From assembly GCA_030651135.1 (NCBI GenBank), contig JAUSCS010000009.1, forward strand, positions 86,844-150,843: a DNA stretch of 64,000 nucleotides. Reading direction: 5' to 3'. Numbering within the stretch: position 1 is the stretch's first letter; every line of letters begins with the position of its first letter. The notes beneath the pieces were generated by a model, which saw only the letters and a list, made by a program, of their open reading frames with translations, made no database searches and had not been told where the DNA came from. This document shows, in pieces, positions 50,496 to 58,881 of this stretch. Both the position numbers and the translations under genes were made by a program. The DNA is from Candidatus Woesearchaeota archaeon. Lineage in GTDB: Archaea; Nanobdellota; Nanobdellia; Woesearchaeales; JACPBO01.

Positions 50496-52124
50496 CTAAT
50501 ATTTTCCTTCCCTTAAAATTGATATTATTAATACTGCACCCAACACAAAAACAACAGCCATCCCGGCAAATGCATATGACTCGTACTGTGTTTTCATAAG
50601 CAGAGCCATACCAATTACAATTGCCCCGATTATCATGCCTAATGCCAATCTGTTGCTCGACTTATCTATTTCCATGCCGAGTTTCTTGATCTCTTCGTCC
50701 TCTATATCGATCTTTATCTTGCCTGCTGCTGCCTTGTCAAGCAATTCTTTTGCCTTCTCAGGAAAATCATCAAGTATCTCTTTTATCTCCCTGCCTTTCT
50801 TCAAGAATGATCTGATAAGCTCACTGGGCCTTGCCCTGCTAACCAGAATTTTTTTGACATATGGCTTAGCATACTCGTTGATATCAAACTCAGGGTCTAT
50901 CAGCTTGGCAGATCCTTCTAATGTCACAAATGCCTTTGCAAACAAAACAATATTCGTAGGCATTTTTATATTGTGCTTAAAGCAAAGGTTCAGCAGATTG
51001 CGCATCATACTGGTCATATTCATCTGCTTTATCTGCGCGCCGCGCCATTCATTGATTACTTCAGTAATTTCATCCTCAAATGTTTCTAAGCCAGTGGCAT
51101 TATCGGATTTCCCGATTTTCATCAATAAGTTTTTTACTTCTCTGGAATCCTTTTCCATTATTGCTATGAACAAATCCAATGACTGGTTCTTAAGCTGCTT
51201 GCTCATATAGCCCACTATCCCAAAATCAAGGAATGCTAGTTTATGGTCTGTCAGCAGTATGTTTCCTGGGTGAAGGTCTGCATGGAAAAATCCGTCTTCA
51301 AACACCTGCTTCAATATGGCATCAGCAGCTATTTTTTCTATCAGCTTTCTGTCAATCTTCTTGGTTTTTATCTCTTTCAGCTTTGTTCCTTTGATGCACT
51401 CCATCGTCAATACTCTGCTTGTTGTGTAATCCAGGTAGACTTTTGGAATTTTGATTGTTTTTGAGTTTTCAAAATTCTGGTAGAACTGGTCTATGTTTCT
51501 TCCTTCAAGAACATAATCCAGCTCTTTTTTTGTATATTTTTCAAATTCATTCACAATCTCTGTTGGTGTAATATTCGGGAATTTCCTGCCTTTTTCAATC
51601 ATCTTTGCAAAGGTATAAAGAATATCAATATCAGCCTTCATCATCTGATCAATATGAGGCCGCTGCACTTTCACAACAACCTTCTTGTTGTTTTTCAGCA
51701 CTGCTTCATGCACCTGGCCGATAGATGCAGAGCCGATAGGTGTTTCATTGAAAGACTTGAAGATTTTATTTAATGGTTTTTTCAATTCCTTTTCAACTAT
51801 TTTTTTAACTTCGGAAAACGGAAAAGCCGGCACATCATCCTGCAGCTTCTGGAATTCCTCGCAGTATTCAAAAGGAACCAGATCCGGCCTTAAGCTAAGC
51901 AGCTGCCCCAGCTTTACAAAAGTTCCCCCCAATTCCTCAAATGCCTGCCTCCATTTCACTTCCGGCTTTGACGGCGCAATAAATTTGTGCCTCATCAGTT
52001 TTTTATGGAATGGCAGATAAATATGCAAGCCATGCTTTTCAAGAAAATAGCCGAGCCTGTTTTTGAACAAAACATTCAGCACATGGTAGAATCTTCCAAG
52101 ATCTCTCATATCCTCTTTTATCAT
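50496..52124 (-). CDS. ABC1/UbiB (AarF)-family atypical kinase
   Basis: The 542-residue protein has the family-defining KLGQLLSLRPDLVP near residue 71-84, the alanine-rich loop PIGSASIGQVHEAV near 127-140, VVVKVQRPHI with the lysine near 152, FHADLHPGNIL near 280 and FLDFGIVGYM near 300. Two transmembrane helices close the C-terminus (residues 492-538). Relatives act in isoprenoid lipid or quinone metabolism as ATPases. A leaderless-type TATA (CCTTATAAACAACC, minus strand) precedes it. Confidence 0.9.
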   Translation of the reverse strand: MIKEDMRDLGRFYHVLNVLFKNRLGYFLEKHGLHIYLPFHKKLMRHKFIAPSKPEVKWRQAFEELGGTFVKLGQLLSLRPDLVPFEYCEEFQKLQDDVPAFPFSEVKKIVEKELKKPLNKIFKSFNETPIGSASIGQVHEAVLKNNKKVVVKVQRPHIDQMMKADIDILYTFAKMIEKGRKFPNITPTEIVNEFEKYTKKELDYVLEGRNIDQFYQNFENSKTIKIPKVYLDYTTSRVLTMECIKGTKLKEIKTKKIDRKLIEKIAADAILKQVFEDGFFHADLHPGNILLTDHKLAFLDFGIVGYMSKQLKNQSLDLFIAIMEKDSREVKNLLMKIGKSDNATGLETFEDEITEVINEWRGAQIKQMNMTSMMRNLLNLCFKHNIKMPTNIVLFAKAFVTLEGSAKLIDPEFDINEYAKPYVKKILVSRARPSELIRSFLKKGREIKEILDDFPEKAKELLDKAAAGKIKIDIEDEEIKKLGMEIDKSSNRLALGMIIGAIVIGMALLMKTQYESYAFAGMAVVFVLGAVLIISILREGKY

Positions 52125-52240
52125 AGCGCATAATGAACAGAGGTTGTTTATAAGGTTTTTTGTTGTTGCTATAAAAAGCCAATAGTCTCGTATTAAATCA
52201 GGGATTTTCTAAACTTGAAAACAAAACCTTTATATATGAC

Positions 52241-52255
52241 TATCAACTAACAGTT
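52241..52255. promoter_or_regulatory. Inverted repeat, candidate operator of the HTH-nucleotidyltransferase gene
   Basis: TCAAC and GTTGA flank TAACA; CTATCAAC also occurs twice as a direct repeat between the TATA (CTTTATATATG) and the ATG at 52272. The site would cover the transcription start, fitting self-repression by the encoded winged-helix protein. Confidence 0.4.
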
Positions 52256-52271
52256 GACAACTATCAACAAA

Positions 52272-52871
52272 ATGGAGACAGCAAAAACAACCAGCAGGAT
52301 TTTGAAATTAATATTCAAGGATTTTGCTACAAGGCATACTGTAACCACACTCTCAAAAGAAATAGGCATGAGCAGATGGGGTGTATGGAAGGTCCTTAGA
52401 AAACTCGAATCTGAAAAAATCCTTATCTTATCCCCTGTTGGCTCTGGAAAAACAAGCACCCATACAATCAGCCTGAACTGGGAAAATCCGATTGTTGAAA
52501 AAATGCTGGCCATGATCCTTACAGAAGAAACATTGAAAAATCAAAGATGGGTAAGCAGCTTTTCAGAGTTTGAGGGAAAAGCAAAATTCAGCATAATCTA
52601 TGGCGGCATTCTGAACAAGCCAAAAGAAGCGAATGACATTGATATAGTAAGCGTGATCTCAAATAGGAAAAACTTTATACAGATTGAGAAAATAACAGCT
52701 AATTTGCAGAAGACCCAGGTTAAGAAGGTCCATTCGTTAAATTTCACAGAAGCAGAATTCAAAAGTGAATTAAAAAAGCCAAATAAGGCGTTTATTGACG
52801 CTGTAAAAAAAGGAGTTGTATTATTTGGGCAGGACAGTTTCATCAGATTTATAAAGGGCTTGGCAAAATGA
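52272..52871 (+). CDS. Winged-helix / nucleotidyltransferase-fold fusion protein
   Basis: The 199-residue protein joins an N-terminal winged helix (TLSKEIGMSRWGVWKVLRKL near residues 34-53) to a C-terminal domain with YGGILNKPKEANDIDIVSVI near 118-137, an MNT-like GG...D-x-D pattern. The glycine-serine of classic enzymes is replaced by GG, so activity is uncertain. It looks like regulator and enzyme of a toxin-antitoxin pair in one chain. I start at the ATG 52272, not the upstream TTG at 52254, because it begins the folded domain. topA follows six bases after its stop. Confidence 0.75.
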   Translation: METAKTTSRILKLIFKDFATRHTVTTLSKEIGMSRWGVWKVLRKLESEKILILSPVGSGKTSTHTISLNWENPIVEKMLAMILTEETLKNQRWVSSFSEFEGKAKFSIIYGGILNKPKEANDIDIVSVISNRKNFIQIEKITANLQKTQVKKVHSLNFTEAEFKSELKKPNKAFIDAVKKGVVLFGQDSFIRFIKGLAK

Positions 52872-52877
52872 CTAAAA

Positions 52878-55109
52878 ATGGTTGAACTAATAATAACCGA
52901 AAAGCCTGCAGCAGCATTGAAGATAGCTGAGGCTCTTGCCGACGGAAAAGCGATAAAGGAATCGAACTTGGGAGTGCCTTATTACAAAGTAACCCATGGC
53001 AAAAACGACATCATTGTGGCATGCGCAGTAGGCCATCTCTATGGATTGGCTGAAAAAGAGAAGGGAAAATGGACTTATCCAGTTTTCGATATCGAATGGA
53101 AGCCGACTTCTGAAACAAATAAAGGAGCTGCATTCTCAAAAAAATACCTTCAGACAATCAAAAAGCTTTCAAAGGAAGCAAAAACATTTACGGTTGCAAC
53201 TGATTATGATATTGAAGGCGAGGTCATCGGCCTGAATGTAATCCGATTCATCTGCAATCAAAAAGATGCTGCAAGAATGAAATTCTCAACATTAACAAAG
53301 CCTGATTTAATTGAAGCTTATGAGAACAAGGCAAAAACATTAAACTGGGGCCAGGCAATGGCCGGCGAGACAAGGCATGAATTGGATTGGTATTGGGGCA
53401 TCAACACGAGCAGGGCATTGACAGCTGCGATAAAAGCAGGCGGGATGTTCAAGATAATGAGTTCAGGCAGAGTTCAAGGCCCGGCACTGAAAATAATTGT
53501 TGACAAAGAAAAAGAAATAAAAAATTTCAAGCCTGTTCCGTTCTGGCAGATCGATCTCAAAGGCAATGTAAACAAGGGAGACATAACAGCATTGCACAAA
53601 GAAGACAAGTTCTGGGAAAAGGAAAAAGCAGAAGCTGTAATGCACAAAGTTAAATCTGAGAAAAAAGGCCTTGTGCAGGAAGTCAAAAAAACACAGTTCA
53701 ACCAAAAAGCTCCTGTTCCTTTTGACCTGACAGCGCTGCAGATAGAAGCTTACCACATCTTCAAGATACAGCCGAAGGAAACATTGGAAATCGCGCAAAA
53801 TCTCTATCTTGCCGGATTAATATCTTATCCAAGAACATCAAGCCAACAGCTTCCTTTTGTCTTGAATTTTAAAAAGATTTTAAAAAATTTAAGCTCAAAT
53901 GAAAGCTACAAAAAATTAGCGCAGCTTTTGCTTGCAAAAGAAAAATTAATCCCCAACAACGGCAAAAAAACCGATCCTGCTCATCCTGCTGTCCATCCCA
54001 CAGGAGAATATCCAAAAAAGATTGATGCGAGGGAATATAAAATATATGATTTGATTGTAAAAAGGTTTTTTGCAACATTCGGCGAGGATGCAGTAAGAGA
54101 GACTGTAGCAGTCGACATAAATGTTAAAAATGAGATTTTTATTGCAAAAGGAACAAGGACAATAGCAAAAGGATGGCATGTTTTATACGAGCCTTATGTC
54201 ACATTAAAAGAAGAGGAGCTTCCTCCGATAAACAAGAGCGATATTGTAAATATAGATAAAATAACAATGTATGACAAAGAAACACAACCTCCTGCGAGAT
54301 TCACTCCAGCTTCAATTATAAAAGAGCTTGAAAAAAGAAACCTCGGAACAAAATCTACAAGAGCGCAGATCATTGACACCCTGTCACAAAGGGGATACAC
54401 AACAGGAAAAGTTATTGAAGCTACTGATTTGGGAATTAAAACAGTTGAAACTTTGGAAAAATATTCTCCTTTGATCCTTGATGAAGAACTGACAAGGCAT
54501 TTTGAAGAAGAGATGGAAGAAATAAGAGAGCAGAAGAAAAAGCCCAAGGAAATTCTTGAAGAAGCAAAAGCTGCTTTGATAAAAATCCTCAATGAATTTA
54601 AGGGAAAGGAAAAGAAGATTGGCGAGGGCTTGAAAGACACTTATCAGGAGCAGCTAAGGCAGGAAAGCGAAATTGGAAAATGCCCTAAATGCGAAAAGGG
54701 GACATTAAAGATGAGAAAAGGCCGCTTTGGAAGATTCATTGCATGCGACCAATATCCTGAATGCAAGACAACATTCAAGCTTCCTTCTTCAGGATTGATC
54801 AAGCCATCTGAAAAGATATGCGAGCAATGCAAATATCCGATGATAATGGTGATCATGAAAGGCAAAAGGCCGCAGGAAATCTGCATCAACAAGGAATGCC
54901 CCTCAAAGCAAATAATGGATGCAGCTTTGAAAAAAGAAGCTGAAAAGATCGAATCAGGCAAAATAGAAAGGAAATGCCCGAAATGCGGAACAGGCAATCT
55001 TGTTCTGAGAAAAAGTGTATATGGGTCATTCTATGGCTGCTCAACTTATCCCAAGTGCAGGCATATAGAAAAGATAGAGACTAAATCACAAAATGTCAAA
55101 AATTTTTAA
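52878..55109 (+). CDS. topA: DNA topoisomerase I (type IA)
   Basis: The 743-residue enzyme relaxes negatively supercoiled DNA through a tyrosyl intermediate. Motifs: Toprim IITEKPAAALKIAEAL near residue 4 and ATDYDIEGEVIG near 111, and the active site GLISYPRTSSQQ near 312-323 with the catalytic tyrosine. Three C-terminal zinc ribbons follow (CPKC...CDQYPEC, CEQC...CINKEC, CPKC...CSTYPKC). The last codons (NVKNF, stop) lie inside the repeat element that begins at 55093, so the C-terminal end has been supplied or altered by it. Confidence 0.95.
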   Translation: MVELIITEKPAAALKIAEALADGKAIKESNLGVPYYKVTHGKNDIIVACAVGHLYGLAEKEKGKWTYPVFDIEWKPTSETNKGAAFSKKYLQTIKKLSKEAKTFTVATDYDIEGEVIGLNVIRFICNQKDAARMKFSTLTKPDLIEAYENKAKTLNWGQAMAGETRHELDWYWGINTSRALTAAIKAGGMFKIMSSGRVQGPALKIIVDKEKEIKNFKPVPFWQIDLKGNVNKGDITALHKEDKFWEKEKAEAVMHKVKSEKKGLVQEVKKTQFNQKAPVPFDLTALQIEAYHIFKIQPKETLEIAQNLYLAGLISYPRTSSQQLPFVLNFKKILKNLSSNESYKKLAQLLLAKEKLIPNNGKKTDPAHPAVHPTGEYPKKIDAREYKIYDLIVKRFFATFGEDAVRETVAVDINVKNEIFIAKGTRTIAKGWHVLYEPYVTLKEEELPPINKSDIVNIDKITMYDKETQPPARFTPASIIKELEKRNLGTKSTRAQIIDTLSQRGYTTGKVIEATDLGIKTVETLEKYSPLILDEELTRHFEEEMEEIREQKKKPKEILEEAKAALIKILNEFKGKEKKIGEGLKDTYQEQLRQESEIGKCPKCEKGTLKMRKGRFGRFIACDQYPECKTTFKLPSSGLIKPSEKICEQCKYPMIMVIMKGKRPQEICINKECPSKQIMDAALKKEAEKIESGKIERKCPKCGTGNLVLRKSVYGSFYGCSTYPKCRHIEKIETKSQNVKNF

Positions 55110-55240
55110 CCAGTTTGTAAGTGGTGGCAAAAATCGATCAAGCTCCAGAATATGGAAAATTTTTGAGCATGATCAAGAACCACCTGATACGGCGAATAGC
55201 GGCAACATTGCACATACCTTTGGTGAGTGGTTCTTGACAT
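55093..55240 (+). mobile_element. MITE-like palindromic repeat, copy B
   Basis: It begins ATGTCAAAAATTTTTAACCA inside the 3' end of topA and ends GTGGTTCTTGACAT. Its sequence matches copy A (46410-46555, inverted) throughout, for example TGGAAAAT...TGAGCATG...TCAA-AACCACCTGAT. Arms TCAAGAACCAC (55173-55183) and GTGGTTCTTGA (55227-55237) pair perfectly. It fills the whole gap between topA and the Lon-like gene; no coding sequence is visible in it. Confidence 0.65.
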
Positions 55241-55269
55241 ATAAAAACTCAAAATTTTTCTTAATTACT

Positions 55270-57057
55270 ATGAAAAAGCTTGTACTTTTACTGTTACTCC
55301 TCTTAGCCATTCCCCTGGCTTATGCCAAAACAGGCAGTACAACGCTGCTTGCTGTTTCAGAGACAGACGGCGGCTTTATAGGCAGCACTGCTGATCTCTA
55401 TATCGAAATAAAAGAAGGCACAGGCAGGGTTTTTATTGATTCTTATCCGTTGACAAAGTTTGACACGCAGTTCTCGACAAGATTTGCAAAAAGCGTTGCA
55501 TGCGATTTTCTGAACAAAGACTGCAGCAGATATGACTTTTTCTACACAATAAGGGCAGACGCGCCGATAATAGGCGGGCCAAGCGCCGGTGCTGCAATGG
55601 CTGTTTTGACTGTTGCTGTGCTTGATGACCTGAAGCTGAGGGAAGATATTGCAATGACAGGAACAATAAACTCAGGCGGAATAATAGGCGCTGTCGGCGG
55701 AATAAAGGAAAAAACAGAGGCAGCTGCAAATGCGAGCATAAAAAAAGTGCTGATTCCTGAAGGTGAAAGATTTGTCGGCGAGGAAGGCAACAAGACAGAT
55801 ATCATTGAATATGGAAAAAAGATCGGAATAGATGTTGTTGAAATTCTCAGCTTGAATGACGCGGTATATGAATTTACAGGAAAGAAATACAGTGATGGAG
55901 TTGAAGCAATCAACATAACAGCAGACTATGAGGGAACAATGAGAAACATTTCAATAGACCTGTGCTCAAGGGCAGATTCCTTAAAAGCCAGCTTAAATGT
56001 TTCTGGGCAGAATGATGTTTTGGAGGCTGCAATTAATTCCAGCGAAAGGGGAAAAAATGCCTTCAGCCAGAAGAAATATTATTCTTCTGCTTCCTTCTGT
56101 TTCAGCGCAAATATAAAATACAATTATCTCAGCATAAAAGACATTAATGAGAGCAAATTAAGGGAAAAGCTCAACAGCACATCTGCCGAACTAAAAAAGC
56201 GCGAGGAAAAGCTAAAAAATGATTATAAAACAATAAACGATCTGGAAACATACATCATTGTAAAAGAGCGGATTGATGAAGTGAATGATTACCTTAACCT
56301 GAGCCTGGCAAGCCTTGGCGGGCAAGAACTGGATGACAGCGCATACTATCTTGCATATTCAATCGAAAGGCTCTACACAGTTAATTCCTGGTCTTTCTTT
56401 TTTGGAAAAAGCGGCATAAAGCTCGATATTGACGCTCAGATGCTCAGGGATTCCTGCACTCAGAAAATAGTTGAGGCCCAGGAGCGCTTTGATTACGTTG
56501 CCTTGTTTGTTCCTGTTGCCAATTTAGGCCAGATCAGCAATGAATTAGAAAACGCAAAGCAGGATCAAAAAAACGAAAACAACGAGCTTTGCCTTTTCAA
56601 AGCTTCAAAAGCGAAAGCGCAGGTTGATGTTGTAATGATGTCCATCGGCATAAGCGGGCAGAATTTAAGCAACATAATAAACAAGAAACTGGAGCTGGTG
56701 AACAGGCAGATATTGAAGGAAACAAATAAGGGAATCTTTCCAATATTGGGCTACAGCTATTATGAATACGCAAAGGAACTGAAAGAAGAAGATCCTTATT
56801 CCTCTCTTCTGTTTTCAGAATACGCCCTTGAACTGAGCAATCTGGATATTTATTTCAAAAAAGAAGAGATCCCCTACATATTCAGGAAAAAAATAGATAT
56901 TGACTATAATTTAGTTATTATTTTTGTTTCAGGTATTTTAGTCGGCTTTGTTCTAAGGAGCCTTGTAGTGAAGGTAAAAAATAAATCCAAGAAATCTGTT
57001 AAATTAAACCTTAGAAGCAAGCCTCTTTCGAAGCTCGCTTCCAGGAAAAAGAGGTGA
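55270..57057 (+). CDS. Secreted, ATPase-less Lon-type (S16) serine protease
   Basis: Starting at ATG 55270, a signal peptide (MKKLVLLLLLLLAIPLAYAK) is followed by a Lon proteolytic domain: GGPSAGAAMAVLTVAVLDD with the catalytic serine at about residue 105 and GAVGGIKEKTEAAANA with the catalytic lysine near 146. No AAA+ module is present. About 350 residues of helical and coiled-coil sequence follow, then a transmembrane helix (LVIIFVSGILVGFVL) and a basic cytosolic tail. It therefore works outside the membrane without ATP. The upstream 59 in-frame codons are repeat element, not protein. Confidence 0.85.
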   Translation: MKKLVLLLLLLLAIPLAYAKTGSTTLLAVSETDGGFIGSTADLYIEIKEGTGRVFIDSYPLTKFDTQFSTRFAKSVACDFLNKDCSRYDFFYTIRADAPIIGGPSAGAAMAVLTVAVLDDLKLREDIAMTGTINSGGIIGAVGGIKEKTEAAANASIKKVLIPEGERFVGEEGNKTDIIEYGKKIGIDVVEILSLNDAVYEFTGKKYSDGVEAINITADYEGTMRNISIDLCSRADSLKASLNVSGQNDVLEAAINSSERGKNAFSQKKYYSSASFCFSANIKYNYLSIKDINESKLREKLNSTSAELKKREEKLKNDYKTINDLETYIIVKERIDEVNDYLNLSLASLGGQELDDSAYYLAYSIERLYTVNSWSFFFGKSGIKLDIDAQMLRDSCTQKIVEAQERFDYVALFVPVANLGQISNELENAKQDQKNENNELCLFKASKAKAQVDVVMMSIGISGQNLSNIINKKLELVNRQILKETNKGIFPILGYSYYEYAKELKEEDPYSSLLFSEYALELSNLDIYFKKEEIPYIFRKKIDIDYNLVIIFVSGILVGFVLRSLVVKVKNKSKKSVKLNLRSKPLSKLASRKKR

Positions 57058-57111
57058 TCATAAACCAGGGCAAACGACCTTGCGGACATCTGCCCTGGAA
57101 AAAGAGGTGAT
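57044..57111. repeat. 15-bp direct repeat flanking a hairpin at the end of the Lon-like gene
   Basis: GGAAAAAGAGGTGAT occurs at 57044-57058 (last codons of the protease gene) and again at 57097-57111. Between them CCAGGGCA (57065-57072) pairs with TGCCCTGG (57091-57098). The unit may be a duplicated gene end or part of an RNA. Confidence 0.6.
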
Positions 57112-57155
57112 AGATCGTAATATGAATTTACCACGCCCCAACTTAACTTATCTAC
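57060..57155 (-). ncRNA. Candidate small RNA behind an orphan minus-strand promoter
   Basis: On the minus strand a consensus BRE/TATA (TTAAACCGAAAGATTTATAT, about 57177-57196) stands upstream of no minus-strand gene. Transcription from about 57153 would give an RNA containing GTTAAGTTGGGGCGTGG and the eight-pair CCAGGGCA/TGCCCTGG hairpin with an 18-base loop, running antisense toward the end of the protease gene. No known RNA family was recognised (not SRP, RNase P or an obvious C/D box). Confidence 0.35.
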
Positions 57156-57262
57156 TCTGGAGTAGTGTTACTAGTATATAAATCTTTCGGTTTAAGAGCA
57201 TTTTAAAGTGGTGACAACATGGTAAGAAAGGTATTTAAACAGTTCTTTGTTTTTTGGCTCTT

Positions 57263-57841
57263 ATGAAATGCATCTCATGCAACAAGCCGGCAACTATTAT
57301 TTTAAAGCACTTGCAGCCATACTGCTGCGCCTGCTTCTGCAGGATGATCGAAAAAAGAGTCAGAAAGTTTGTGAGGATCAACAAGATCTTTAAAAAAGGC
57401 GATAATATCTGCATTGTTGATGACAGCTCTCATGATTTTCTGAATACGCAGTTTTTATTGAAAAGCATAATAAAAGGCCTTCCTGTAAAAATAGAAGTTT
57501 TAAAAATAAGAATAGGGAATAGATGGGATTTTTTAAAGGACAAAAAAATAATAAAACTTTCAAAGAATTCAAAAATAATCATTCCGTGGACCATGGATGA
57601 TGAAGATTCTTTATTCTTGAAAAACGTATTTAATTCAAAAATCTCGATAAAATCACACTTCATAAAATTATTAATAAATATTACAGATGACGAAAGCGCT
57701 GCTTTTGCAAAATGCAGGGGTTTTAAGGTTTCAAAAAAAGGAAATAAAAACAATATAAAAAATCTTTTGAATGAAATTGAAAATAAATACCCCGGCAGCA
57801 AGTTTGGATTGCTGAAAAGCAGCCTGGAACTGGTGAAATGA
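57263..57841 (+). CDS. CTU2/Ncs2-like protein with a degenerate PP-loop
   Basis: The 192-residue protein has an N-terminal zinc site (CISCNKPATIILKHLQPYCC then ACFCRMIEKRVRKFV) like the tRNA-thiolation enzymes CTU1/Ncs6, then KGDNICIVDDSSHDFLNTQF, where the ATP loop SGGKDS of active enzymes is lost. This fits the non-catalytic partner CTU2. The C-terminal part (TDDESAAFAKCRGF) is short. A TATA (GGTATTTAAACAG) 25-30 bases before ATG 57263 decides the start. CTU1 is not in the window. Confidence 0.62.
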   Translation: MKCISCNKPATIILKHLQPYCCACFCRMIEKRVRKFVRINKIFKKGDNICIVDDSSHDFLNTQFLLKSIIKGLPVKIEVLKIRIGNRWDFLKDKKIIKLSKNSKIIIPWTMDDEDSLFLKNVFNSKISIKSHFIKLLINITDDESAAFAKCRGFKVSKKGNKNNIKNLLNEIENKYPGSKFGLLKSSLELVK

Positions 57842-58881
57842 GCATATTCCGGCTTATAGACAAATTATTAAAGAATTTTTTCACTTATATGGTTGTTCTG
57901 GCAATAATCATATCGGTTTCAAAATTCATGGATTATGAAAATAATTCAGGTAACAAAATAACAGGCCAGGCAATAATCAGCATTGTTGCTGAAAATAACA
58001 ATTTCACTCCCTCAGTCTATTTCTGCAGATATGATGACTGCGCAAAGGAATTCATCAGATTAATAGAAAACTCAAACAAGACTGTGCATTGCGCGCTTTA
58101 CGATTTTGAATATGAGAATATAACTGATGCAATGGTCGAAAAGCTTAACAGCGGAATTGACGTGAAGGTTGTTGTTGATAATGCAAACTTCAAGAAAGTC
58201 AAAAATCTCAATTTTGTAAGGCAAGACAATCAAAATCAGCTAATGCACAACAAATTCTGCGTTTTTGACAATAAAATCATCTTCAGCGGCTCATTCAACC
58301 CAACAGTGAAAAACAACATCAAAAACGACAACAACATGATTGTTTACAATTCAAATTACCTTGCAAAAAATTACGAAGATGAATTCAATGAAATATGGAA
58401 GGGCATCTTTGGAAAGGGAGAAAACGTAAAACACCCTATAATAATCCTAAATGGCAAAAAAATCGAGAATTACTTCTGTTCTGAAGACCACTGCAGCTCG
58501 CACGTCATAACTGCATTAAACAATGCTAAGAAAAGCATTTATTTTATGCAGTTCAGCTTTACAGACAACAATATCGGCAATGTTTTAATCAGCAGCAAAG
58601 ACAGGCTTGATATAAAAGGAGTCATGGAAAGAGCGCAAAACAACACATATGCGGAGTTTCAAAGGCTTGCAGACAGCAACATAAGTGTAAAATGGGACAG
58701 CAACAAATACAACATGCACCACAAGGTTTTTATTGTAGACAATGAAACCGTGATCACAGGCAGCTACAATCCTACAAGGAATGCTGATGAATCAAATGAC
58801 GAGAATGTTTTGATCATCAACGATGCCGGTGTTGCCTCAAAATACCTGGAAGAATTCAAAAGAGTTTATGGCGAATCATAA
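57838..58881 (+). CDS. Phospholipase D-family protein with N-terminal anchor
   Basis: A transmembrane helix (residues 14-31) precedes two HKD active-site motifs: HNKFCVFDNKIIFSGSFNP near residue 137 and HHKVFIVDNETVITGSYNP near 287, giving a complete bilobed PLD site. Members cleave phospholipids or nucleic-acid phosphodiesters; the outward anchor suggests an extracellular nuclease or lipid hydrolase. It overlaps the CTU2-like stop by ATGA, and its TAA shares one base with the next ATG (TAATG). Confidence 0.87.
   Translation: MSIFRLIDKLLKNFFTYMVVLAIIISVSKFMDYENNSGNKITGQAIISIVAENNNFTPSVYFCRYDDCAKEFIRLIENSNKTVHCALYDFEYENITDAMVEKLNSGIDVKVVVDNANFKKVKNLNFVRQDNQNQLMHNKFCVFDNKIIFSGSFNPTVKNNIKNDNNMIVYNSNYLAKNYEDEFNEIWKGIFGKGENVKHPIIILNGKKIENYFCSEDHCSSHVITALNNAKKSIYFMQFSFTDNNIGNVLISSKDRLDIKGVMERAQNNTYAEFQRLADSNISVKWDSNKYNMHHKVFIVDNETVITGSYNPTRNADESNDENVLIINDAGVASKYLEEFKRVYGES

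Noticed and set aside
55093-55269. N-terminal extension of the Lon-like protease
   Set aside because: The 59 extra in-frame codons lie in the repeat element, overlap topA and would hide the signal peptide that begins at 55270.
57122-57181. 19-codon gene after the protease
   Set aside because: It has a ribosome binding site, but no family resemblance and it lies across a palindrome and an opposing promoter; too weak to list as a gene.
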